Assembly (NCBI GenBank): GCA_964354365.1
Contig: CAYGZM010000140.1
Span: 1-9,865 of the forward strand
DNA: 9,865 nucleotides
Direction of reading: 5' to 3'
Origin: CAYGZM01 sp964354365
GTDB lineage: Bacteria; Planctomycetota; Phycisphaerae; Sedimentisphaerales; Anaerobacaceae
Shown: positions 1 to 6,610 of the stretch, piece after piece
Position numbering within the stretch: position 1 is the first letter of the stretch
Layout of the letters: each line of letters opens with the position of its first letter
Made by a program: the position numbers and the translations under genes
Notes under the pieces: model-generated
The model's database searches: none
What the model was told of the DNA's origin: nothing
Seen by the model: only the letters and a program-made list of their open reading frames with translations

Positions 1-42
1 GAAAACTGACAACTTTAGACGGTTCACAAACCTGCCATTTTC

Positions 43-66
43 AAAAAAGCGGCCTCCCGGCCAAAA
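43..66 (-). terminator. candidate rho-independent terminator of the kinase/receiver operon
   Basis: Read on the minus strand, a GGCC-GGGA-GGCC hairpin (51-62) is followed by GC and then six T residues (complement of 43-48). The stem is only 4 bp, or 5 with a T-G pair, so it is weak. It lies about 215 nt beyond the stop of the receiver gene, with no minus-strand gene between, and would be the natural end of that operon. Confidence 0.4.
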
Positions 67-277
67 ACATCTTTTCATAATTATAAAAATTCGGGCCGGC
101 AATGCAACCCATTCTTTGGGCAATTCCAGGGGCTCGGCCCCATAGAACTTATCAGTTTAAGCGAGATCGGGCGATTCCGCAAGGCCCTGCCCGCAAAGAA
201 ATCCGGGCCAAATTCGGGCGAGTGGCGAATGACGGAGGAACACGCCATTATCCCCTCCCACCCTCAACTTTGAGTTT
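67..277. other. non-coding stretch with two GC-rich hairpins
   Basis: No convincing gene is seen here. A 66-codon plus-strand frame starts at 102, but it has no ribosome binding site or recognisable motif and runs into the receiver gene. Two hairpins stand out: GGGGC-TCG-GCCCC at 129-141, and a nested stem at 168-193 in which CGGGC pairs with GCCCG around an inner CC-GCAA-GG with a GNRA-type loop. They could belong to the 3' untranslated part of the minus-strand operon transcript or to a small structured RNA. No known RNA family is recognised. Confidence 0.3.
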
Positions 278-793
278 TCAATCGGTTTGTCGCGGGCTGT
301 GAGCGCGCGACAACTTTATGAGTTGCATTTGGATTGCTTCTGTCAGTGCTTCGGGGTCTTTCTTCGGAAGTGAAACGTCAATTGCCTCCCTCAGGAGCTT
401 GTCAAGTGCCGGATGGGTCCGGCGTATCCCACTAATTCTCCTATGGAAAGCGGTCACGAGAATAATCCGGCACTTGGGTTTGAGATATCTCAATACAGCG
501 GTTCCCAAGGCGCCTGTGAGGACCTCGTCTGTGAGCAGGTCGGAGAGGTCCTCCATCTTGACTTCACTGTTCTCCAGCACCTTTTGCAGATGCTCAGGGA
601 GGAGCTCGCTGGTCATCCTGCTGTCCACTACGAAAAGCACTTCCGCATCGGATTTCGGACACCACTCTATCGCATCATCTATGGAGTCTGCCGCAAGAAT
701 CTTGCAGCCTGGGAATCTATCCTCGCTTCGCGCGACCAGGATGTAAGGCGTTAGTGCCTCCTGGTCCTCAATAAAGTAAATCACTGCATCCAT
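278..793 (-). CDS. stand-alone receiver-domain response regulator
   Basis: A 171-residue protein made almost only of a CheY-like receiver domain. The acidic pair E9-D10 follows the first beta strand (VIYFIEDQ). D57 in VLFVVDSRM sits exactly where the phosphoacceptor Asp is expected. T114-A115 in IILVTAFH fits the conserved Thr/Ser, and K144 or K145 in SLPKKD the conserved Lys. The distance from Asp to Thr is 57 residues instead of about 30, so there is an insertion of roughly 27 residues, predicted helical and acidic, in the alpha3/beta4 region. No DNA-binding or enzymatic output domain follows, so it probably acts by protein contact or as a phosphate relay or sink. It starts 2 nt after the kinase stop, with GGAG (801-804) inside the kinase end as ribosome binding site, so translation is probably coupled. 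The adjacent kinase is the obvious phosphodonor. An 8-bp inverted repeat (287-294 and 306-313) lies in its last codons. Confidence 0.82.
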   Translation of the reverse strand: MDAVIYFIEDQEALTPYILVARSEDRFPGCKILAADSIDDAIEWCPKSDAEVLFVVDSRMTSELLPEHLQKVLENSEVKMEDLSDLLTDEVLTGALGTAVLRYLKPKCRIILVTAFHRRISGIRRTHPALDKLLREAIDVSLPKKDPEALTEAIQMQLIKLSRAHSPRQTD

Positions 794-795
794 AT

Positions 796-2694
796 CTATT
801 CTCCATCTATCAACTGACTCCTGATTTCGCGGGTTCTCTCTCTCAGATGCTCCACTTTACTCAGCCAAGCATCGCTCTCGCACTCGCGCGGGATCAGAAT
901 TCGAAAAACAGTGGGCGAACGCAAGGTCTGAACGAACACGTCTCCACCCACACCCCTTATAATAGCGCGACAAACGTATAGGCCCCGCCCAGTACCGGGG
1001 AGTTTCGACACCTTTCGAGCATTTCTGCCTTGTACGCACAGTCCGAATATTTTCTCCTTCTCGTCTTCTTCGATGCCGTATCCTTCGTCAGTGACATCTA
1101 TGACAAAATAGTCTGCAAACAGCTTTTGTTCCCTGCTGTTCAATTCGGGGCGGTATTGTATGCGCACCCTGTAATCGTATCCACGGCCTTTGTATTTAAG
1201 AGCATTGTTCAATAAATTATAGACGACTTGTTGAAGACGATATTTCTCGATGTACACCGTGATTTCGTCACAACGGCCGCCATAAGCTATCTCATAAGTT
1301 ATGCCATCAAAGACGGATTTCACGGATTGGGAACTCCTAAAGTAACGTACGGGAATATCTTCCAACTCTGAGGGATCCATCTTCTCACCGGAATCTCGCA
1401 AATACTTCTCGTATATCCCAAACCGGGTCAGGTTTACAACAGGAGCGAGTACATCGCTGAGAAAATTAGTCGGGGTGTCCGAGAAGCTTGAAAGATCCTC
1501 GCTGATTCGACCACGATCATTTAGGAAGGCAACCATTTTCAGACTGCACTCGACATTTTTCTTCAAGTAGAAGTCGACTTGCTCATCGCTGGCCGTCCTT
1601 CCATTCTCACGGTCACGACGTCTCAAGGCTTCCATACTCGCAAGGCCTGCGAATGCGGGTTGAGACACTTCATGGATTACGTTTTGAGCGACGGCAGCCT
1701 TCGCCTCATCCAAAGACTCGATTGCCACGAGCCGCCGGATCACAAAGTTCTCAATAAGACGAAGCTCCTCGATGTGTTCCCTGTAGAACAGGAAGGAGTT
1801 CTGCCACAAACTGAGGGAAATCTTGCCGTAGGTGTTTTTCTGCGTCCGAATAGGTATGTCGAGAAATGTATGTGGCCTCTTGTCCTCGAAGATATCAACG
1901 ATCCCGTCTTTTTCTTTGTCGTACAAATAAAGGGTAATCTGCTGCTGAACTACGGCAGGGTTTGTGTTCCACAGTCTCTTCTTGGCATCGTGAGGCTGGG
2001 CTCTGAAGTGGACTTTGAACGCATCGAGTTTCTTGGAATCGGGAGCCATGAGGAACCAGCGCTTCTGATCAAGACATGCAAACGACGCATTGAAATCTGC
2101 GCTTGGCGAGCGCCTTATCACACGCTCATCAATATCTTTGACATAGGGAGGAGGGTCGGACCGGTGATCTCGAAACACCAGTCGAAGTTCGTCCTTAGGC
2201 TTACCTGGTTTGAGAGTATAGCACCTTGTTCGGCACCTCAAGTCAGTTTGGTCGCTGCTGAGGAATTCTACAAGTTTACCCATAATATCGTTTGGCTCCG
2301 CTAATTCTTCAAGCAGCTCTGCAAAGCGCATGATCGCACGCGTTCCACGAGTTGCCTCTGGTACGGACGTATAGATTTCCATGTGGCACTTGCCCAAGGC
2401 ATCCATCTCATAAGGCGTGACAATGGCTTGATGCTCAATCTCGTTACCGTTCTTGTCTTTGATGAGTCGAGAGCGCCTTATCATTCCGGACCATCCGTTC
2501 GCATCCAGGTCTTTTCTCACGCAAAGCGGACACTCGGATTGGCGTTTGTAAATGAATTCGTGGCACTTTTTCCCGTCTACGTTTCCCCAGAGACGAACTG
2601 CATCTTCATTGGCAAAAAGGATTGTACCCTCTACATCCACGAGAACAACCGGAGCAACATACTTTTGCAAAAGCAATCGTTCGTCTATCCCCAT
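796..2694 (-). CDS. cytoplasmic PAS-GAF sensor histidine kinase
   Basis: A 632-residue sensor kinase. An N-terminal PAS domain (about 5-105, VVLVDVEGTILFAN) carries a C44 ... C55-P-L-C58 cysteine pattern. A GAF-like region covers about 120-320. The dimerisation/phosphotransfer helix has the H-box HEVSQP with H341. The C-terminal ATPase domain shows the N box (NLLNNALKYK, from N493), the G1 box DEGYGI (D536), an F box (KIFGLCVQG) and the G2 box GTGRGL (567-572). There is no transmembrane segment or signal peptide, so the kinase is soluble and should sense an intracellular or redox/ligand signal, or one relayed by a partner. It should autophosphorylate on H341 and pass phosphate to the receiver encoded 2 nt downstream. 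An in-frame GTG at 2709 would add five residues, but ATG 2694 is preferred because GGAAGGGA (2700-2707) ends 5 nt before it, while nothing suitable precedes the GTG. The signal is unknown. Confidence 0.88.
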   Translation of the reverse strand: MGIDERLLLQKYVAPVVLVDVEGTILFANEDAVRLWGNVDGKKCHEFIYKRQSECPLCVRKDLDANGWSGMIRRSRLIKDKNGNEIEHQAIVTPYEMDALGKCHMEIYTSVPEATRGTRAIMRFAELLEELAEPNDIMGKLVEFLSSDQTDLRCRTRCYTLKPGKPKDELRLVFRDHRSDPPPYVKDIDERVIRRSPSADFNASFACLDQKRWFLMAPDSKKLDAFKVHFRAQPHDAKKRLWNTNPAVVQQQITLYLYDKEKDGIVDIFEDKRPHTFLDIPIRTQKNTYGKISLSLWQNSFLFYREHIEELRLIENFVIRRLVAIESLDEAKAAVAQNVIHEVSQPAFAGLASMEALRRRDRENGRTASDEQVDFYLKKNVECSLKMVAFLNDRGRISEDLSSFSDTPTNFLSDVLAPVVNLTRFGIYEKYLRDSGEKMDPSELEDIPVRYFRSSQSVKSVFDGITYEIAYGGRCDEITVYIEKYRLQQVVYNLLNNALKYKGRGYDYRVRIQYRPELNSREQKLFADYFVIDVTDEGYGIEEDEKEKIFGLCVQGRNARKVSKLPGTGRGLYVCRAIIRGVGGDVFVQTLRSPTVFRILIPRECESDAWLSKVEHLRERTREIRSQLIDGE

Positions 2695-2699
2695 GAGCG

Positions 2700-2707
2700 T
2701 CCCTTCC
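2700..2707 (-). promoter_or_regulatory. ribosome binding site deciding the kinase start
   Basis: GGAAGGGA on the minus strand ends 5 nt before ATG 2694. It overlaps the alternative GTG start at 2709, which argues that the GTG is not used. Confidence 0.55.
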
Positions 2708-2709
2708 AC

Positions 2710-2805
2710 TTAATCGGATGTCACTATCGAAACGTGGCTATACGATTCTTTGTCGTTCCACAGGCAAAATAGGAGTTGCGGCTTCTGCTGTGTCTGATTC
2801 GTCAT
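2710..2805 (-). CDS. possible 31-residue ORF between membrane protein and kinase
   Basis: The ATG (2805-2803) overlaps the TGA stop of the upstream 140-residue gene as ATGA, the classic arrangement for translational coupling. The ORF ends 15 nt before the kinase ATG. It encodes a short polar peptide (begins MTNQTQQKPQ, ends SIVTSD) with no motif I recognise. The same frame stays open upstream to 2919, so it could also be the displaced tail of the upstream protein after a frameshift. The upstream ribosome binding site is poor. It may instead be only a spacer that carries ribosomes to the kinase. Confidence 0.3.
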   Translation of the reverse strand: MTNQTQQKPQLLFCLWNDKESYSHVSIVTSD

Positions 2806-3224
2806 CTTATCTTGCGTCGCCAGTAGACAAGGACCGAAGGTACAACACCCAGGGGGATATCGAGCCTTTCCACCATGTCTTTGTCGCGACGTTGTTGCTT
2901 TACAGCACACGAAAGACACAAGACCACACGCACGCCAAGCATACCCAACTCTGCGATTCTACGAAACAGCCGTTTGCTGACCGCAGAAATTTTGCGGGAT
3001 TTATTAAGGCACCAGGTTATTTGCTCGCGTAGGCGACTATCAGACCTTCCACAACAGATATCGACGGGGGTAGTCACAAGACTGAGTACCCCTACAGCAA
3101 GACTGGCTACCCCTACAACAAAACCGAGTAGCCCTAGAATAAGGCTGGCTACCCCTACAACAAGACCGAGCAGCCCTACAATAAGACTGAGTATTGCTAC
3201 TATCCAGTCGTCAATAAAGCACAT
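2802..3224 (-). CDS. hydrophobic heptad-repeat membrane protein, unknown function
   Basis: A 140-residue product I do not recognise. Residues about 8-50 are a very regular hydrophobic heptad repeat, with units such as LGLVVGV and ASLILGL and Gly or Ala/Ser at fixed heptad positions, as in glycine-zipper-like helix packing. At about 43 residues this could be one long helix or a hairpin of two membrane helices. A Cys-Cys pair follows (DICCGR), then a basic soluble tail of about 80 residues (LRRIAE-like helices, QQRRDKDMVERLD) ending in WRRKIR. It lies first in the minus-strand operon, joined through an ATGA overlap to a short ORF and then to a kinase that has no membrane segment, so a role as membrane anchor, sensor or effector of that pathway is an inference. 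No clear ribosome binding site precedes ATG 3224. The opposite strand is also open here (Pro/Thr/Ser-rich), so coding status is not certain. Confidence 0.5.
   Translation of the reverse strand: MCFIDDWIVAILSLIVGLLGLVVGVASLILGLLGFVVGVASLAVGVLSLVTTPVDICCGRSDSRLREQITWCLNKSRKISAVSKRLFRRIAELGMLGVRVVLCLSCAVKQQRRDKDMVERLDIPLGVVPSVLVYWRRKIR
3080..3205. repeat. six tandem 21-bp repeats with a 42-bp higher-order period
   Basis: Six contiguous 21-bp units start at 3080, 3101, 3122, 3143, 3164 and 3185. Units 2 and 4 differ by one base; units 3 and 5 differ by three; neighbours differ more. The array therefore looks as if it grew by duplication of a 42-bp pair. On the minus strand each unit encodes one hydrophobic heptad, (L/A)(S/G)Lx(V/L)G(V/L). 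The unit nearest the start codon (3185-3205) is the most diverged. Confidence 0.9.
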
Positions 3225-3453
3225 TCAAAGTTTTCATCGCGCTTCGCCGAATAACCTTGGGAGAGGTCGTACAGAAACAACACTTCCCAACGCCCCACGT
3301 AATCCTAATTTGAATCACCATCTCCGGCCCCACTCAACGCCGTTAATCAGGGCCAGTGCAAATCGGTAATACTCCTCGCCGGGACCTCCCCGACTCTTCA
3401 GATTCACCCTATCGAAATCAAAATACACAAATGATTACCTACTCAACTTTTTC

Positions 3454-3480
3454 CTTATCACGGGACTCGGCATTTGTCAA
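3454..3480 (-). promoter_or_regulatory. candidate sigma70-type promoter for the signalling operon
   Basis: Read on the minus strand, TTGACA (3480-3475) is followed after 15 nt by GATAAG (3459-3454), a 4/6 match to the -10 consensus. The -35 is perfect, but the spacer is shorter than the usual 17 nt. It would leave a leader of about 225 nt before ATG 3224. This is weak evidence on its own. Confidence 0.28.
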
Positions 3481-3957
3481 GACTTTTTCTTCTCAAAAAT
3501 TGCAGGACCCCTTGTGGGCGGAGTGATTCTCTGCTATCCATCACAGTCTAGAAAGGCTGAGAATCCAGGATATTAGCCAATAAACGCGGTTTCTTGTATT
3601 TCCAAAGCAGTTGTTCTGTGCCATCACTAAACAGGGAAAGAATCCCGTAAAAAACAGTTTTCACCGTCTACGCGAACGGTTCTGCGGCCCGATTCAGCCG
3701 ATAGACCGGGTCAAGGTCGTTGGGCACCCTCTGGATTCGCGCAGCCAGTCCTCGCGGCCAGAAGGTGGGCTACAATAATAGAAGCGTGAGTATCTGAGAA
3801 CCAGAGAAGGAACGCGTGAATCAACGAATCTACCTGCATAGTGAATCTCGCCCGAATTCGACGATATGTTAGACGTAATCGTCCCAAGTTGTGTGGTTTA
3901 GGGTGATAGAAAAATGGCCTCTTTGCCGATGTGAAGTAAAAACACTCGACTTCGCTC

Positions 3958-3984
3958 TTGACAACACCGGCCCGGTACTATAAA
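3958..3984 (+). promoter_or_regulatory. candidate sigma70-type promoter for the metabolic cluster
   Basis: TTGACA (3958-3963) and TATAAA (3979-3984) are separated by 15 nt. Both hexamers are near consensus; the spacing is short. Transcription would start near 3991, giving a leader of about 105 nt before the enolase-family ATG at 4096. It is the best promoter match upstream of the plus-strand genes. Confidence 0.45.
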
Positions 3985-4095
3985 CCTTGCCGTAGCAGCG
4001 TCAACCGCTGGGGAATCTTGAACCTAATCGGTTTGGGGGTTTTGCCGCGCTGAATGGTTGAAATGCCGCCAGATGGGTTAATAAGAAAGCTGCTA

Positions 4096-5499
4096 ATGAA
4101 TACCGATATCAGCACGACGGCTGTGGATTTGTACTTTATCGGCGTCCAGACGCGGGTCCCGCTGAAGTTCGGGCCTGAGACCCTCACGTCGGTTATCTGT
4201 GCGCGGACGCGCGTTGCGGTCAAAGATGCGCAGGGCCGGACCGCAAAAGGATGGGGCGAGACCCCGCTGAGTGTTCAATGGGCCTGGCCGAGCAGCGCAG
4301 CATACGCGGACAGGTGTGAGGCGATGCAGCTTTTCTGCCGAATGTTGGCTGAGGCCTGGGCCAAATTCGACGGGCGCGGTCATCCAATCGAATTGGGAAG
4401 CGATTTTATCGAGACGGTGCTGCCCGGCCTTTTAGACCGGCTCAATCGCGAGCGGGGCGAGCAGGCTGAGCCGATGCCATACTTGGCGGCCCTGGTTTGC
4501 TGCTCGGCGTTTGATATTGCGGTGCACGATGCTTATGGACAGCTCCTCGGCCGGGACGTATATACCACATACAATGCCGAGTTTATGAACAGGGACCTGG
4601 CGAGCTTCCTTGAGCCGGCGGTGGGAACAAAGCTCTCGTTTGCTGGCAAGTATCCTGCCGACTTCCTGAATTTCCCTGCGCCGCAAAGGCTGCCCGCGTG
4701 GCACTTGGTCGGAGGCAAGGACCTGCTCGATACGTCGGAACTGACCGGCAGCGAGCCGGAAGATGGCTACCCCGTCCTGCTGCCCGACTGGATCGAACGC
4801 GACGGGCTGACGTGCCTGAAGGTGAAACTGCGGGGAAATGATCCAGCCTGGGACTATGAACGCATAGTGAAGGTCGGACATATCGCTATCGAGAACGGCG
4901 TCTGGTGGCTGACGAGCGATTTTAACTGCACGGTGATGGACCCGGACTATGTAAATGAGATTCTGGACCGGCTTATGGTCGAGCATCCGCGGATTTATCA
5001 GATGATACTCTATGTCGAGCAGCCGTTTCCTTATGACCTCGAAGAAAATCAGATTGATGTCCACAGCGTCTCGGCCCGCAAGCCGCTCTTTATGGACGAA
5101 AGCGCACACGACTGGAGGCTCATCAGGCTCGGCCGCAGCTTAGGCTGGACGGGAGTGGCGCTTAAAACGTGCAAGACGCAAACAGGCGCGCTTCTTAGCC
5201 TGTGCTGGGCCAAGGCGCACGGGATGACGCTGATGGTGCAGGACCTGACCAACCCGATGCTGGCGCAGATTCCGCACGTTCGGCTGGCGGCGCACGCCGG
5301 GACGATTATGGGGGTCGAGACCAATGCGATGCAGTTCTACCCCGCCGCTTCTGCTCCGGAAGAGGCTGTGCACCCGGGCCTCTATCGGCGGCGCAACGGC
5401 CAAGTTGACCTCTCAACACTAAAAGGACCCGGCTTCGGCTACAGGATAGACGAAATCAAGAGGAACCTGCCCGATTTGGCGGTGAGGTTCGAGAAGTAG
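4096..5499 (+). CDS. enolase-superfamily enzyme, MLE subgroup
   Basis: A 467-residue mandelate racemase/muconate lactonizing enzyme type protein. The catalytic set is complete and correctly spaced: KVK (K242, K244) at the end of barrel strand 2, metal ligands D275 (LTSDFN), E308 (YVEQPF) and D334 (FMDES), and K357 (ALKTCK) on strand 6. The KxK plus Lys arrangement places it in the muconate-lactonizing subgroup (cycloisomerases, o-succinylbenzoate synthases, dipeptide epimerases) rather than with the Lys/His mandelate racemases. It should bind Mg2+ and abstract the proton alpha to a carboxylate. It is about 95 residues longer than a typical MLE, with most of the excess at about 160-235, ahead of KxK. 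The frame opens at ATG 4054, but ATG 4096 is preferred because the capping-domain pattern (DLYFIGVQTRVPLKFG) begins just after it and AAGAAAG lies upstream; 4054 has no nearby site. The downstream sugar enzymes suggest a sugar-acid substrate, but this is not proven. Confidence 0.85.
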   Translation: MNTDISTTAVDLYFIGVQTRVPLKFGPETLTSVICARTRVAVKDAQGRTAKGWGETPLSVQWAWPSSAAYADRCEAMQLFCRMLAEAWAKFDGRGHPIELGSDFIETVLPGLLDRLNRERGEQAEPMPYLAALVCCSAFDIAVHDAYGQLLGRDVYTTYNAEFMNRDLASFLEPAVGTKLSFAGKYPADFLNFPAPQRLPAWHLVGGKDLLDTSELTGSEPEDGYPVLLPDWIERDGLTCLKVKLRGNDPAWDYERIVKVGHIAIENGVWWLTSDFNCTVMDPDYVNEILDRLMVEHPRIYQMILYVEQPFPYDLEENQIDVHSVSARKPLFMDESAHDWRLIRLGRSLGWTGVALKTCKTQTGALLSLCWAKAHGMTLMVQDLTNPMLAQIPHVRLAAHAGTIMGVETNAMQFYPAASAPEEAVHPGLYRRRNGQVDLSTLKGPGFGYRIDEIKRNLPDLAVRFEK

Positions 5500-5515
5500 G
5501 AAGAACAAGGTATTA

Positions 5516-5659
5516 GCCACAAAGACACAAAGAAGGTCAAAAGTGAGCTAAAGTGAACTAAAGTGAGCTAAAGTGAACTAAAGTTAGCAGGAAGCGAGGC
5601 TGCAACACTTTAGGCACTTTACACTTTAGGCACTTTACACTTCTTAGTGCCTTCGTGGC
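5516..5659. repeat. 144-bp palindromic repeat element (copy 1)
   Basis: The ends are imperfect 19-bp inverted repeats: 5516-5534 reads GCCACAAAGACACAAAGAA and the complement of 5641-5659 reads GCCACGAAGGCACTAAGAA (16 of 19 identical). Inside are a direct array of 10-bp units AAGTG(A)RCTA (5540-5589), an apical GCAG/CTGC stem (5587-5590 and 5600-5603), and two 16-bp units CACTTTAGGCACTTTA (about 5606-5642) whose complement, AAAGTGCCTAAAGTG, pairs with the decamer arm with a one-base bulge. The whole element could form one long hairpin in DNA or RNA. It begins 16 nt after the enolase-family stop and ends 24 nt before the isomerase ATG. It may act as a terminator or attenuator, an RNA stabiliser, or a dispersed MITE-like element. 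Confidence 0.8.
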
Positions 5660-5671
5660 AAGAAGAGAAAC

Positions 5672-5675
5672 GGAG
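5672..5675 (+). promoter_or_regulatory. ribosome binding site deciding the isomerase start
   Basis: GGAG at 5672-5675 lies 8 nt before ATG 5684. The alternative GTG at 5675 overlaps this site, so ATG 5684 is the likelier start. Confidence 0.6.
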
Positions 5676-5683
5676 TGAATGAA

Positions 5684-6520
5684 ATGGCGAAGTTGAGTGC
5701 ATTTGCGGACGAGGTGACAAACGATTTTCGCGGGCAGGTGGAGTACCTTGTCAAAGAAGGCGTGGGGTACATCGAGCCGCGTTTTATGAACAAAAAGAAC
5801 CTTATGGACCTCAGCAAGGCCGAGTTGAAGGAAGTAAAAAAGATGCTGCGGGACCACGGCCTGAAGGTCAGCGCTATCGGCTCGCCGATAGGCAAGGTCA
5901 AGCTCAATGAGCCCTTCGAGCCACATCTCGAGAAGTTCAAGCATGCGATCGACCTGGCGGTGTTTTTGGATACGCCGTTTATCCGAATGTTTAGCTACTA
6001 CGCCCCGGAAGGCGAGAACATCGATGACTATCGCGGCCAGGTTATGGACCGAATGGCGGCAAAGGTTGATCTGCTGCAGGATGTCGATGTTACGATGGTG
6101 CACGAGAACGAGGCCCACATCTACGGCCATACCGCTGAGCACTGCGTTGAAATGGTTGAGACCGTCGATTCGCCCAAGCTCCGGCTGGCCTACGACCCGG
6201 CTAATTTCGTCTGGGGCGAGAAGATAGCCAACAACGTCGAGGTATGCTGGCCGATTATGAAACCTTACGTTGTGCATATTCACATAAAGGACTGGAAACT
6301 TGGAGCAACGGAAGTCGGCAGCATTCCGGGCGAAGGCGACGGCCAGATCAAGGAGCTGCTCGCCGAGCTGGCGGCGATGAACTACGACGGGTGTCTGACA
6401 ATGGAGCCTCACCTGCAGCAAGGCGGTCAATTCGGCGGCCTGACGGGGCCGGACCTGTTTACCAGAGCGATAGCGGCGGTAAGAGAAATGGCCGCCGAGG
6501 TCGGCTTAAGCTGTGAATGA
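5684..6520 (+). CDS. xylose-isomerase-like TIM-barrel protein (sugar phosphate isomerase/epimerase)
   Basis: A 278-residue protein of the AP-endonuclease-2/xylose-isomerase-like TIM-barrel superfamily, the usual length for the family. The expected divalent-metal ligands are visible in order at barrel strand ends: E141 in VHENE, D171 in AYDPANF, H200 in HIHIKDW and E241 in TMEPH. Such proteins catalyse keto/aldo isomerisation or C3 epimerisation of sugars, or dehydrate inosose-type substrates. The exact reaction cannot be assigned. The N-terminus (MAKLSAFADEV) and the GEGDGQI loop before the last strands are typical of sugar phosphate isomerase/epimerase annotations. The protein is cytoplasmic, with no signal peptide. 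It lies downstream of the enolase-family enzyme across the 144-bp hairpin element, so its expression relative to that gene may be set by the element. The stop is 90 bp before the membrane-protein gene. Confidence 0.87.
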   Translation: MAKLSAFADEVTNDFRGQVEYLVKEGVGYIEPRFMNKKNLMDLSKAELKEVKKMLRDHGLKVSAIGSPIGKVKLNEPFEPHLEKFKHAIDLAVFLDTPFIRMFSYYAPEGENIDDYRGQVMDRMAAKVDLLQDVDVTMVHENEAHIYGHTAEHCVEMVETVDSPKLRLAYDPANFVWGEKIANNVEVCWPIMKPYVVHIHIKDWKLGATEVGSIPGEGDGQIKELLAELAAMNYDGCLTMEPHLQQGGQFGGLTGPDLFTRAIAAVREMAAEVGLSCE

Positions 6521-6572
6521 AAATTAGAGACTCTTTCAGTCCTGCTGAACACCACGAATTAGAAGTGTAAGG

Positions 6573-6578
6573 TATAAT
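6573..6578 (+). promoter_or_regulatory. possible -10 element ahead of the membrane-protein gene
   Basis: A perfect TATAAT lies at 6573-6578, 32 nt before the start codon at 6611. No good -35 hexamer is present at 16-18 nt upstream, and there is no extended -10 TG. It may give the membrane-protein gene its own transcript within the cluster. Confidence 0.3.
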
Positions 6579-6597
6579 GTCTGGCTTAGTGAAAAAT

Positions 6598-6603
6598 AGG
6601 AGG
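6598..6603 (+). promoter_or_regulatory. consensus ribosome binding site
   Basis: AGGAGG, a perfect anti-16S match, lies 7 nt before ATG 6611. A second ATG at 6606 runs into a stop after two codons, so 6611 is the start. This is the strongest ribosome binding site in the window, and it precedes a gene that is now frameshifted. Confidence 0.75.
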
Positions 6604-6610
6604 TCATGAC

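Larger units (their letters stand above)
3225..4095. other. long intergenic region between divergent transcription units
   Basis: About 870 bp separate the divergently read heptad-repeat gene and enolase-family gene. I see no gene with a start, ribosome binding site and recognisable product. Two promoter-like pairs face outward (3454-3480 minus, 3958-3984 plus). A plus-strand frame entering from 2875 ends at 3369, but it is read across the repeat array and looks like a shadow. Stretches around 3660-3780 are more GC-rich than their surroundings and could be gene remnants, but nothing can be identified. Confidence 0.4.

Noticed and set aside
102..302. 66-codon plus frame at the left edge
   Set aside because: No ribosome binding site, arginine- and proline-rich random composition, and it spans the GC hairpins and overlaps the receiver gene end.
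1579..2304. 241-codon plus frame inside the kinase gene
   Set aside because: Antisense shadow of the kinase GAF/H-box region. It has no motif and the kinase is certain.
2710..2919. 69-codon minus frame starting at 2919
   Set aside because: Its first half overlaps the 140-residue gene in another frame and looks random. Only the last 31 codons, from the ATGA overlap, are kept as a weak candidate.
2875..3369. Plus-strand 164-codon frame rich in Pro, Thr, Ser and Arg
   Set aside because: It is the antisense of the 21-bp repeat array, has no ribosome binding site and continues into non-repetitive sequence of no recognisable character. The minus frame has a coherent membrane-helix pattern and operon context.
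5540..5643. CRISPR-like array
   Set aside because: Units are 10 or 16 bp and contiguous, without unique spacers, and there are no cas genes.
5558..6430. 290-codon minus frame opposite the isomerase
   Set aside because: Antisense shadow. The plus frame has the full set of TIM-barrel metal ligands, and the start of the minus frame is the reversed repeat element.
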